Source: Thermocaproicibacter sp036844765 (GTDB lineage Bacteria > Bacillota > Clostridia > Oscillospirales > Acutalibacteraceae). Taken from it: DNA of 12,733 bases. The translations under genes and the position numbers were made by a program. The stretch is taken from assembly GCA_036844765.1 (NCBI GenBank), contig DAIUFE010000047.1, forward strand, positions 1-12,733, given 5' to 3'. The notes beneath the pieces are model-generated. The model did no database searches, was not told where the DNA came from, and saw only the letters and a list, made by a program, of their open reading frames with translations. Every line of letters begins with the position of its first letter. Within the stretch, counting starts at the first letter, position 1. Of the stretch, positions 8,566 to 12,733 are shown one piece after another.

Positions 8566-8586
8566 AAAAATACCCGCAGGGCGGGT
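8566..8586 (-). terminator. Terminator-like hairpin in the rnj leader (possible attenuator)
   Basis: On the minus strand ACCCGC (8581-8586) pairs perfectly with GCGGGT (8572-8577) across a 3-base loop and is followed at once by ATTTTT. This has the form of a small intrinsic terminator. It lies about 20-35 bases after the predicted rnj transcription start and before the coding region, so it would make a very short RNA or attenuate rnj. The 6-bp stem is short, and termination efficiency cannot be judged by eye. Confidence 0.5.
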
Positions 8587-8609
8587 CCTCATATCCTAAT
8601 ATCCTGCTT

Positions 8610-8638
8610 AGTGTACCCTAAAACAGGTGTTCTGTCAA
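8610..8638 (-). promoter_or_regulatory. SigA-type promoter for rnj and the downstream cluster
   Basis: The minus strand shows a perfect -35 TTGACA (8633-8638), a 17-base spacer and -10 TACACT (8610-8615). Transcription would start near 8602-8604, leaving a leader of about 170 bases before the rnj GTG. No other promoter of this quality was seen in the short gaps downstream, which supports a long operon. Confidence 0.7.
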
Positions 8639-8719
8639 GCCGGCGCGCCTTTCGGCGGTTTGACCGCGCCGTCTTCCGCCCGCGCGGCGGCGGCTCCGGC
8701 TTTCCGGTCGGCCTCCGGT

Positions 8720-8748
8720 TTGTGGCGGGGGGCGGAATATGCTATAAT
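8720..8748 (+). promoter_or_regulatory. Extended -10 promoter for rnhA
   Basis: TATAAT at 8743-8748 is preceded by TGC, giving an extended -10 element. A weaker -35 (TTGTGG, 8720-8725) sits 17 bases upstream. The start of transcription would be near 8755, about 20 bases before the rnhA ATG, leaving room only for the GGGAGG ribosome binding site. Confidence 0.75.
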
Positions 8749-8775
8749 AGCCGCAGACCGGCAGGGAGGATCGTT

Positions 8776-9225
8776 ATGAAGCGAGTGGAAATCTTTACGG
8801 ACGGCGCGTGCAGCGGAAACCCGGGCCCCGGCGGATGGGCGGCCGTCCTGCGCTACGGCGGAAGGGAAAAGCGGATCAGCGGGGGCGAGGCCGCCACGAC
8901 GAACAACCGCATGGAACTGATGGGCGTGATCGAGGCGCTGCGCTGCCTGAAGGAGCCCTGCGAGGTCGTCCTGACGAGCGATTCGCGGTACGTCTGCGAC
9001 GGGCTCTCAAAAGGATGGGCGGAAAGCTGGCGCAGAAACGGCTGGCGCAAGGCGGACAAAAAGCCCGCCCTGAACAGCGATCTGTGGGGAACCCTGCTGG
9101 ACCTTGCGGGCCGGCACCGGCTCAGCGTCCGCTGGATCAAGGGCCACGCCGGGCACCCCGAAAACGAATGCTGCGACCGCATGGCCGTGGCCGCGGCGCA
9201 GAAGTTCCGCCCGACGGCCGGCTGA
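8776..9225 (+). CDS. rnhA: Ribonuclease HI
   Basis: RNase HI cleaves the RNA strand of RNA-DNA hybrids, removing R-loops and Okazaki primers. The 149-residue protein has the full type 1 signature: FTDGACSGNPGPGGWA with catalytic D9, NNRMELM with E47, LTSDSRYVCDG with D69, WIKGHAGHPENE with H124, and CCDRMA with D134. The basic handle segment (GWAESWRRNGWRKADKK) is present, as in the E. coli enzyme. ATG at 8776 is preceded by GGGAGG at 6-base spacing and by its own promoter, so longer upstream readings are rejected. It is a single-gene unit diverging from rnj. Confidence 0.97.
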   Translation: MKRVEIFTDGACSGNPGPGGWAAVLRYGGREKRISGGEAATTNNRMELMGVIEALRCLKEPCEVVLTSDSRYVCDGLSKGWAESWRRNGWRKADKKPALNSDLWGTLLDLAGRHRLSVRWIKGHAGHPENECCDRMAVAAAQKFRPTAG

Positions 9226-9256
9226 CCCCGGCTCCTTTCACCGTCCGGCAGAACGT

Positions 9257-9294
9257 CGGGAACGGCGGAGCGATAGTTTGCCCCGCCGTTCCCG
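9257..9294. terminator. Perfect 12-bp inverted repeat between convergent genes
   Basis: CGGGAACGGCGG (9257-9268) and CCGCCGTTCCCG (9283-9294) are perfect complements across a 14-base loop. The element lies after rnhA and, from the other side, after the small cysteine-rich gene, so it may end transcription from both directions. Neither side has a clean T-run directly after the stem (plus side reads GTCTATGC), so it is not a textbook intrinsic terminator. It may act with Rho or protect RNA 3' ends. Confidence 0.5.
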
Positions 9295-9325
9295 GTCTAT
9301 GCTATGAATGTTATTTTCCGCCGGA

Positions 9326-9520
9326 TCATCTGAAAAAGGAGCAGCCCATGTCTTTATAATACCGGATCTTTTCCTCGATCAGCTCTCTGGAGCAGCGGAA
9401 ATGCGCCGCCAGACACCCCGCGCAGAGATAGCCGCGGACGGTGCTGCCGATCAGCTTCCGGCAGATCGCGATCTCGTCGCCGGAAACGGCCCTGCCGCAT
9501 TTTTTGCAGAATTCCGCCAT
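9326..9520 (-). CDS. Small cysteine-rich, zinc-ribbon-like protein of unknown function
   Basis: This 64-residue protein is not assigned to a named family. It has two CxxC pairs, C5-KK-C8 and C33-AG-C36, spaced like a zinc ribbon or knuckle, plus C20, C43 and C60. The second half is helical and charged (CSRELIEEKIRYYKDMGC). There is no signal peptide or membrane segment. Similar small Cys-rich proteins ending in a GC-x-F motif seem familiar from Clostridia, but that is memory, not a search. ATG at 9518-9520 lies 8 bases after the alpha-galactosidase stop, and the AAAGGA at the end of that gene can serve as ribosome binding site, so the two are probably cotranscribed. A reading extended upstream into the galactosidase frame is less likely. 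Confidence 0.75.
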   Translation of the reverse strand: MAEFCKKCGRAVSGDEIAICRKLIGSTVRGYLCAGCLAAHFRCSRELIEEKIRYYKDMGCSFFR

Positions 9521-9528
9521 TCCGCCGG

Positions 9529-10650
9529 TTATCCTTTCACGAGACGAGCCCCGTAAACGGCGCATGCGTGCGGCTCCAGGCGCACCCGCCAGCCCTCCCG
9601 CACGGCGCCGACGTCTTCGTGCGCCCAAAGGTCGCGCAGAAACAGCCGATAGCCGGAACCCGTCGGCAGCCCGAGGTCCCAGAAATTCTGGTAAACCTCC
9701 CGCGCGTCGTCCGACAGATTGAAGAAGCCGAGGGCGTAGTTGCCGTTTGCCAGAGGGCGCATGCAGACCAGAATATCATAAGCGTCCGTGACGATCCACG
9801 GCTCCCGGCCCTCAGGGTCCTGATCCACCGCGATCAACTCCCGGTTGGTCAGGATCTGCAGGGACGTTCCGTCCACCTTGCGCACGTCGCAGCCGATGAT
9901 CAGCGGCGAGGCAAACAGACACCAGGCCGAAAAATGGGTCTTGTACTCCTCGTCCGTACAGCCGCCGAGGGCCACGTTGCCCTTCCCGCGCATTCCGACG
10001 ACCAGCATATCCATGTCGTTGAAGCATCCCGGGGCGCCGTAGGGCGTAAGGGTCTTCTGGTGCTCGATGATGCCCTTGACGGACTGCCAGTTGTCGCTGA
10101 TGTCCCCCGTCGAGCGCCACATGTGGGCGCCTGCGTTCCGCATGAAGGTCTCGGCGCCGTCCTTGCCCCAGGAGCACGCGCTCAGCAGGATGTCGCGGCC
10201 GCAGGAGCGCAGCGCCATCGCCATGCGCTTATACAGCAGATGCCCCTCCACGTGGTTCGGCTTATAGCAGTAATCGTATTTCAGGAGGTCCACTCCCCAT
10301 TGGGCGAAGGTCTCGGCATCGAGGAATTCATATTCGTAGCTGCCGGGAAAATCGGCGCAGGTGCGGGTCCCGGCGCAGGAATACATCCCGAATTTGAAGG
10401 ATTTTGAATGGAGATAGCGGCTGAGCTCCTCCATCCCGTGGGGGAACTTCCGGGCGTCCGGGCGTAGGCGTCCGTCCTCGTCGCGCTGGCGCTCGCTCCA
10501 GAGGTCGTCGATCGTCACGTACTGGTATCCGGCGTCGCGCAGGCCGTTCCGCGCCATGGCGTCCGCCGTCTCGCGGATCAGCGAGTCCGAAATGTCCTTG
10601 CCGAACGTATTCCAGGAATTCCATCCCATCGGAGGGGTCTGGGAAAGCAT
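9529..10650 (-). CDS. Alpha-galactosidase, glycoside hydrolase family 27
   Basis: This retaining glycosidase releases terminal alpha-galactose from melibiose- or raffinose-type sugars or galactomannan fragments. Numbered from ATG at 10648-10650, the 373-residue protein opens with the family hallmark TPPMGWNSWN (5-14) and has the substrate-binding pair D48-D49 (TIDDLW), the nucleophile D126 in LLKYDYC, and the acid/base D183 in WRSTGDISDNW. A short C-terminal beta domain follows from about 285. No signal peptide is present, so it should act in the cytoplasm on imported oligosaccharide. An in-frame GTG 9 bases upstream (10659) is an alternative start, but AAAGGG sits better for the ATG. The divergent AraC-type gene is the probable regulator. 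No transporter is seen in the window. Exact substrate is not predictable; an alpha-N-acetylgalactosaminidase is a less likely alternative. Confidence 0.92.
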   Translation of the reverse strand: MLSQTPPMGWNSWNTFGKDISDSLIRETADAMARNGLRDAGYQYVTIDDLWSERQRDEDGRLRPDARKFPHGMEELSRYLHSKSFKFGMYSCAGTRTCADFPGSYEYEFLDAETFAQWGVDLLKYDYCYKPNHVEGHLLYKRMAMALRSCGRDILLSACSWGKDGAETFMRNAGAHMWRSTGDISDNWQSVKGIIEHQKTLTPYGAPGCFNDMDMLVVGMRGKGNVALGGCTDEEYKTHFSAWCLFASPLIIGCDVRKVDGTSLQILTNRELIAVDQDPEGREPWIVTDAYDILVCMRPLANGNYALGFFNLSDDAREVYQNFWDLGLPTGSGYRLFLRDLWAHEDVGAVREGWRVRLEPHACAVYGARLVKG

Positions 10651-10671
10651 GTGATCCACCCTTTCTTTCGC

Positions 10672-10687
10672 TGCATTTTTGAATGCA
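10672..10687. promoter_or_regulatory. Inverted repeat in the galactosidase leader, possible operator
   Basis: TGCATT (10672-10677) and AATGCA (10682-10687) form a perfect 6-bp inverted repeat around a 4-base centre. It lies between the galactosidase -10-like box and its start codon, so it would be in the untranslated leader. It could bind a regulator or form a small RNA hairpin. AraC-family sites are usually direct repeats, so this is only a candidate. Confidence 0.35.
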
Positions 10688-10700
10688 CTCTACTTTTGCC

Positions 10701-10706
10701 ATCATA
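10701..10706 (-). promoter_or_regulatory. Probable -10 box of the alpha-galactosidase promoter
   Basis: The minus strand reads TATGAT here, about 50 bases before the galactosidase start. No good -35 hexamer is found 16-18 bases upstream. A -10 box lacking a -35 box is typical of promoters that depend on an activator, which fits control by the divergent AraC-type protein. Confidence 0.45.
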
Positions 10707-10729
10707 ACAAAAAAGCGGGCATCCGGGAA

Positions 10730-10759
10730 TTGATTACTGTAACGAAAGGATGGTATAAT
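10730..10759 (+). promoter_or_regulatory. Extended -10 promoter of the AraC-family regulator
   Basis: -35 TTGATT (10730-10735), an 18-base spacer, and -10 TATAAT (10754-10759) preceded by TGG. Transcription would start near 10766. The -10 box overlaps an in-frame ATG at 10758, which therefore cannot be the translation start from this promoter. Confidence 0.7.
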
Positions 10760-10784
10760 GGAACCTGATGAGGGGGAAAACCCG

Positions 10785-11597
10785 ATGGAAAAGAACATCC
10801 CCGCGCAGGGATGGAACCTGCGGGACCTGTTTCCGCTTTTCTGCGGATGCGAGGACTGCCGCCCCGGCCACGCCTACGGCCCGGCCGTCCGGGGGTATTA
10901 TCTGATGCACTATGTCCGGAGCGGCGGCGGCACGTTTTCCTCCGGCGGCAGGGAAAGCCGCCTCTCGGAAGGGCAGTGCTTCCTGATCCGTCCGAATGAG
11001 ATCACCTTCTACCGGGCCGACCCCCGGGACCCCTGGCATTACGTCTGGATCGCCTTCGGGGGCGAGATGGCCCCGGTGCTGCTGCGGTCCGCCAAGTTGG
11101 ACGGGATCTCGGTCTTCGAGAACGCGCGGGTATCGGCCCTTTTCGAAGGGCTTTTCCGCCAGATGGCGGACGGCGAGCTGGACGGGGAGAAAAACGAGCT
11201 GGGGATGCTGTCGTTTCTGTACGCTCTGTTCGCCGCTTTTCCCCAGTCGATGCCGGCCGCGGGGCAGCGGGAGCGGTATGTCCGGAAAGTGAAGAATTAT
11301 GTCACAAAAATGGCGTCCAATCCGATCCCGGTTTCCCGCCTCGCCGGATACTGCGGGCTGGACCGGCATTATCTGTGCCGGATCTTCAAGAAAGAAACGG
11401 GGCAGACGCTGCAGGGATATGTGCTCGGGTACAAAATGGACCGCGCGAAAGAGCTGCTGCTCTCCTCTTCGCTGAGCGTCGGGGATATCGCGCGGTCCGT
11501 CGGGTATGCCGACGTTTATAATTTTTCCAAGCTTTTCAAAAAGCATTTCGGCGCTTCCCCGAAGAAGTTGCGCGAAGCGCGCTTTGCGCAGAATTAA
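10785..11597 (+). CDS. AraC-family transcriptional regulator
   Basis: The 270-residue protein has an N-terminal AraC-type sugar-sensing cupin (about 36-95: LMHYVRSGGGTF, GQCFLIRPNEITFYRAD, WHYVWIAFGG) and a C-terminal DNA-binding domain with two helix-turn-helix motifs. The first begins near V183 (VSRLAGYCGLDRHYLCRIFK) and the second near S231 (SVGDIARSVGYADVYNFSKL), followed by FKKHFGASPKKLR. This is the architecture of MsmR/RafR-type regulators of alpha-galactoside use. I start at ATG 10785, after GAGGGGG, because the upstream in-frame ATG (10758) overlaps the -10 box. It is transcribed away from the GH27 alpha-galactosidase and most likely activates it in response to an alpha-galactoside; that link is inferred from position. 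Confidence 0.92.
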   Translation: MEKNIPAQGWNLRDLFPLFCGCEDCRPGHAYGPAVRGYYLMHYVRSGGGTFSSGGRESRLSEGQCFLIRPNEITFYRADPRDPWHYVWIAFGGEMAPVLLRSAKLDGISVFENARVSALFEGLFRQMADGELDGEKNELGMLSFLYALFAAFPQSMPAAGQRERYVRKVKNYVTKMASNPIPVSRLAGYCGLDRHYLCRIFKKETGQTLQGYVLGYKMDRAKELLLSSSLSVGDIARSVGYADVYNFSKLFKKHFGASPKKLREARFAQN

Positions 11598-11605
11598 CGC
11601 CGGAA

Positions 11606-11664
11606 AGCGCCCTCGTGGCGGGCGTCCCGCTCCTTGTTTCTTCCTGCCCGGGCGCTGCCTTTTT
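11606..11664 (+). terminator. Probable terminator after the AraC-family gene
   Basis: AGCGCCC (11606-11612) pairs with GGGCGCT (11650-11656), closing a region with a second small stem (GCGGG/CCCGC, about 11618-11630). GCC and TTTTT (11660-11664) follow. The outer loop is long, so folding is less sure than for a simple hairpin, but its place just after the stop codon fits. Confidence 0.45.
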
Positions 11665-11755
11665 CCGCCGCTGGCGGCGGCAGCGCTCCGCATACAAAGC
11701 GCGTGAGCTTTGGTTCCCATCATTTTCCGCGGTCACAACGATTTGCTGTTCCGGC

Positions 11756-11801
11756 AAAAATTTTCCGCCCCGCCTCATCGCGATTTTGCGGTAAAGCGGG
11801 G
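11756..11801 (-). terminator. Weak terminator candidate after the YkuK-like gene
   Basis: On the minus strand CCCCGC (11796-11801) and GCGGGG (11768-11773) can pair across 22 bases. An AAAATTTTT tract follows a few bases later (11756-11764). It lies 10 bases after the stop codon of the YkuK-like gene. The stem is short for its loop. Confidence 0.3.
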
Positions 11802-11810
11802 TGTTTGTGT

Positions 11811-12299
11811 TCATTTGCTCAGCTTATCTGCAATGCTGCTCGCCGCGAACGAATCGGGCTTGATCCTGCAGTCGTAGCCGGTCGCTTTCACCCACGCGAC
11901 CAGCTCGGGAACAAGCTGCCTTGTTTTTCCGTTCATCCCCGCATCGATATGGACGCAGAAATTGACTTTGTCCCACTTGAATTCCTCTTGATCCCGGCAG
12001 CGCTCCAGCACGGAGAGCAGCCGGTCGGCGTACAGCAGGCTGATATTAGTCTCATACAGCAGCTTGCGGCGGATATCTTTGATTTTCTTGATCCGCCGGA
12101 TCTCATAGAAAAAGATCCCGCCGTGGCCGATGTTCTGGACCGCGATTACGACGACCACTTTCGTATTGTCGTAATTCTGGCTGTCGGTTCCCACAATCAG
12201 ATTGAATCCCTCGGATTCTTTCTCCCGCAGCCGGATATAATCCGTGATAATGCGTACGACCCGTTCCATATCGCATTCCCCATAAGTTGGACTGATCAT
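11811..12299 (-). CDS. RNase H-like protein of the YkuK / DUF458 family
   Basis: The 162-residue protein matches the Firmicute YkuK-type family, predicted to have an RNase H fold; its role is not established. Signature stretches are IVGTDSQNYD (35-44), with an acidic residue on the first strand as in RNase H folds, then VHIDAGMNGKTRQLVPE (117-133) with a second strand Asp, AWVKATGY, and the closing KPDSFAASSIADK (147-159). D39, D119 and D149 could form a metal site. ATG at 12297-12299 has AAAGGAG 9 bases upstream; an internal ATG ten codons later is less likely. The coding sequence is visibly less GC-rich than its neighbours, and the gene stands alone with non-coding DNA on both sides. Confidence 0.88.
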   Translation of the reverse strand: MISPTYGECDMERVVRIITDYIRLREKESEGFNLIVGTDSQNYDNTKVVVVIAVQNIGHGGIFFYEIRRIKKIKDIRRKLLYETNISLLYADRLLSVLERCRDQEEFKWDKVNFCVHIDAGMNGKTRQLVPELVAWVKATGYDCRIKPDSFAASSIADKLSK

Positions 12300-12679
12300 G
12301 TTCCGCTGCTCCTTTTATAGTTTTATTTTTTTCTTAAATAAAAATATATTTTGGGGAGAATAGCGGGAAACCAGGGATCATCGGCCCCGCCTTTCACATC
12401 GACCATTCCTATCATACGCACCGACCGGGGGCAGATATTGACCGAACAGCAGAAAAATCAAATTTTTTACTTTTTTGTATTTCACCCGCCTTGGCGCGTT
12501 CCGCATGGGGAAAGCAGGTAACCGTCCGCCGGAAAACATTTTTGAAACGGGAGCTAAAAAGCTTGACTTTTTCCAGCCTTTTCGATAGACTAAATAAGTA
12601 CGTGCCGCGGGGCTCTGCGCTGCCGCCTTTCCGCAGCGGAAGGCGCTGTGAAAAAGCGCGGCGCGGCCGCGCGAAATCC
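12300..12679. other. AT-rich intergenic region between the YkuK-like gene and tRNA-Ser
   Basis: These 380 bases show no supported gene. About 12310-12355 and 12445-12485 are runs of A and T, in sharp contrast to the GC-rich surroundings. The minus side must carry the YkuK-like gene's promoter; a TATGAT at about 12410-12415 is visible, but no matching -35 box was found. The plus side carries the tRNA-Ser promoter and a leader with an imperfect hairpin (CGCC at 12624-12627 to GGCG at 12642-12645, one bulged T) and a palindrome GCGCGGCCGCGC near 12661-12672. Confidence 0.6.
12563..12591 (+). promoter_or_regulatory. SigA-type promoter for tRNA-Ser
   Basis: -35 TTGACT (12563-12568), a 17-base spacer and -10 TAGACT (12586-12591). 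Transcription would start near 12598, giving a leader of about 80 bases to be removed by 5' processing. AT-rich DNA directly upstream could act as an UP element. Confidence 0.65.
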
Positions 12680-12733
12680 GGAGAGGTATCGAAGCGGTCA
12701 TAACGGGGCTGACTCGAAATCAGTTTGAGAGCA
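12680..12733 (+). tRNA. tRNA-Ser(CGA), 5' part (cut by window end)
   Basis: The first 54 bases of a serine tRNA are present. The 5' acceptor strand GGAGAGG is followed by TA, a D arm (TCG paired with CGG, loop holding A14, G15 and the conserved GG pair), and an anticodon arm GCTGA / CTCGAAA / TCAGT with anticodon CGA, reading UCG. The start of the long variable arm (TTGAGAGCA) is typical of type II tRNAs. The T arm and 3' acceptor strand lie beyond the window. Confidence 0.9.

Larger units (their letters stand above)
8430..8775. other. Divergent intergenic region between rnj and rnhA
   Basis: These 346 bases carry no gene that I can support. The minus strand holds the rnj promoter (8610-8638), a terminator-like hairpin (8566-8586), a second isolated TATAAT (8515-8520) with no recognisable -35 box, and the rnj ribosome binding site. 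The plus strand holds the rnhA promoter and ribosome binding site. Open frames that read through here extend rnhA upstream across its own promoter and are not real N-termini. Confidence 0.7.

Noticed and set aside
8430..8640. A riboswitch or T-box in the rnj leader.
   Set aside because: No T-box sequence, specifier arm or known riboswitch core could be recognised; only a simple hairpin with T-run is visible.
8392..8775. An N-terminal extension of rnhA reading from 8392.
   Set aside because: It would cross the rnhA promoter and ribosome binding site and the rnj start region; RNase HI similarity begins exactly at ATG 8776.
11695..11712. A CAAAGC/GCTTTG hairpin as a terminator.
   Set aside because: The stem is only 6 bp with moderate GC and no T-run on either side.
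10734..11723. A 329-residue open frame on the minus strand opposite the AraC-family gene.
   Set aside because: It covers the regulator's promoter and coding region in antisense and has no recognisable motif; the plus-strand frame has cupin and HTH signatures.
12378..12703. Open frames on both strands (about 70-107 residues) in the region before tRNA-Ser.
   Set aside because: They overlap the tRNA promoter and leader, show no ribosome binding site or motif, and are biased in composition.
1..12733. CRISPR arrays, insertion sequences, phage genes or defence systems.
   Set aside because: No regularly spaced repeats, transposase, integrase or known defence domains were seen anywhere in the window.

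Overview
The window reads as chromosome of a GC-rich member of the Clostridia, most likely an Oscillospiraceae/Ruminococcaceae-type Firmicute. This is inferred from Firmicute-specific gene content (GdpP, RNase J, a YkuK-like protein, the tilS-hpt-ftsH order), strong AGGAGG-type ribosome binding sites, frequent GTG/TTG starts and TTGACA/TATAAT promoters. The species cannot be named from the sequence alone. High GC leaves long open frames opposite the real genes; these are shadows and are not listed.

Region 1 (1-8638, minus strand) is a tightly packed housekeeping cluster. In transcription order it is rnj (RNase J), gdpP (c-di-AMP phosphodiesterase), rplI (ribosomal protein L9), dnaB (replicative helicase), tilS (tRNA-Ile lysidine synthetase), hpt (hypoxanthine phosphoribosyltransferase) and ftsH (membrane protease, cut off by the window start). 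Gaps are 56 bases or less and dnaB/tilS overlap, so one operon is likely. A consensus promoter lies at 8610-8638, about 170 bases before rnj. The leader holds a short GC hairpin followed by a T-run, which looks like an attenuator. The cluster joins two gene sets that are separate in Bacillus subtilis (gdpP-rplI-dnaC and tilS-hprT-ftsH). Together the genes cover RNA decay, second-messenger turnover, translation, replication, tRNA modification, purine salvage and membrane proteolysis.

Region 2 (8639-9300, plus strand) carries rnhA (RNase HI) with its own extended -10 promoter, divergent from rnj. A perfect 12-bp inverted repeat follows it.

Region 3 (9326-11664) is a small sugar-use module. An AraC-family regulator on the plus strand diverges from a cytoplasmic GH27 alpha-galactosidase on the minus strand. 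The galactosidase is followed after 8 bases by a 64-residue cysteine-rich protein of unknown function. The regulator probably controls the galactosidase.

Region 4 (11665-12733) holds a minus-strand YkuK/DUF458-type RNase H-like protein, an unusually AT-rich intergenic stretch, and a plus-strand tRNA-Ser(CGA) with its own promoter, cut by the window end.

Most of the window is ordinary core genome. The parts most worth a second look are the rnj leader, the long N-terminal extension of RNase J, the cysteine-rich protein next to the galactosidase, and the regulator/galactosidase intergenic region.
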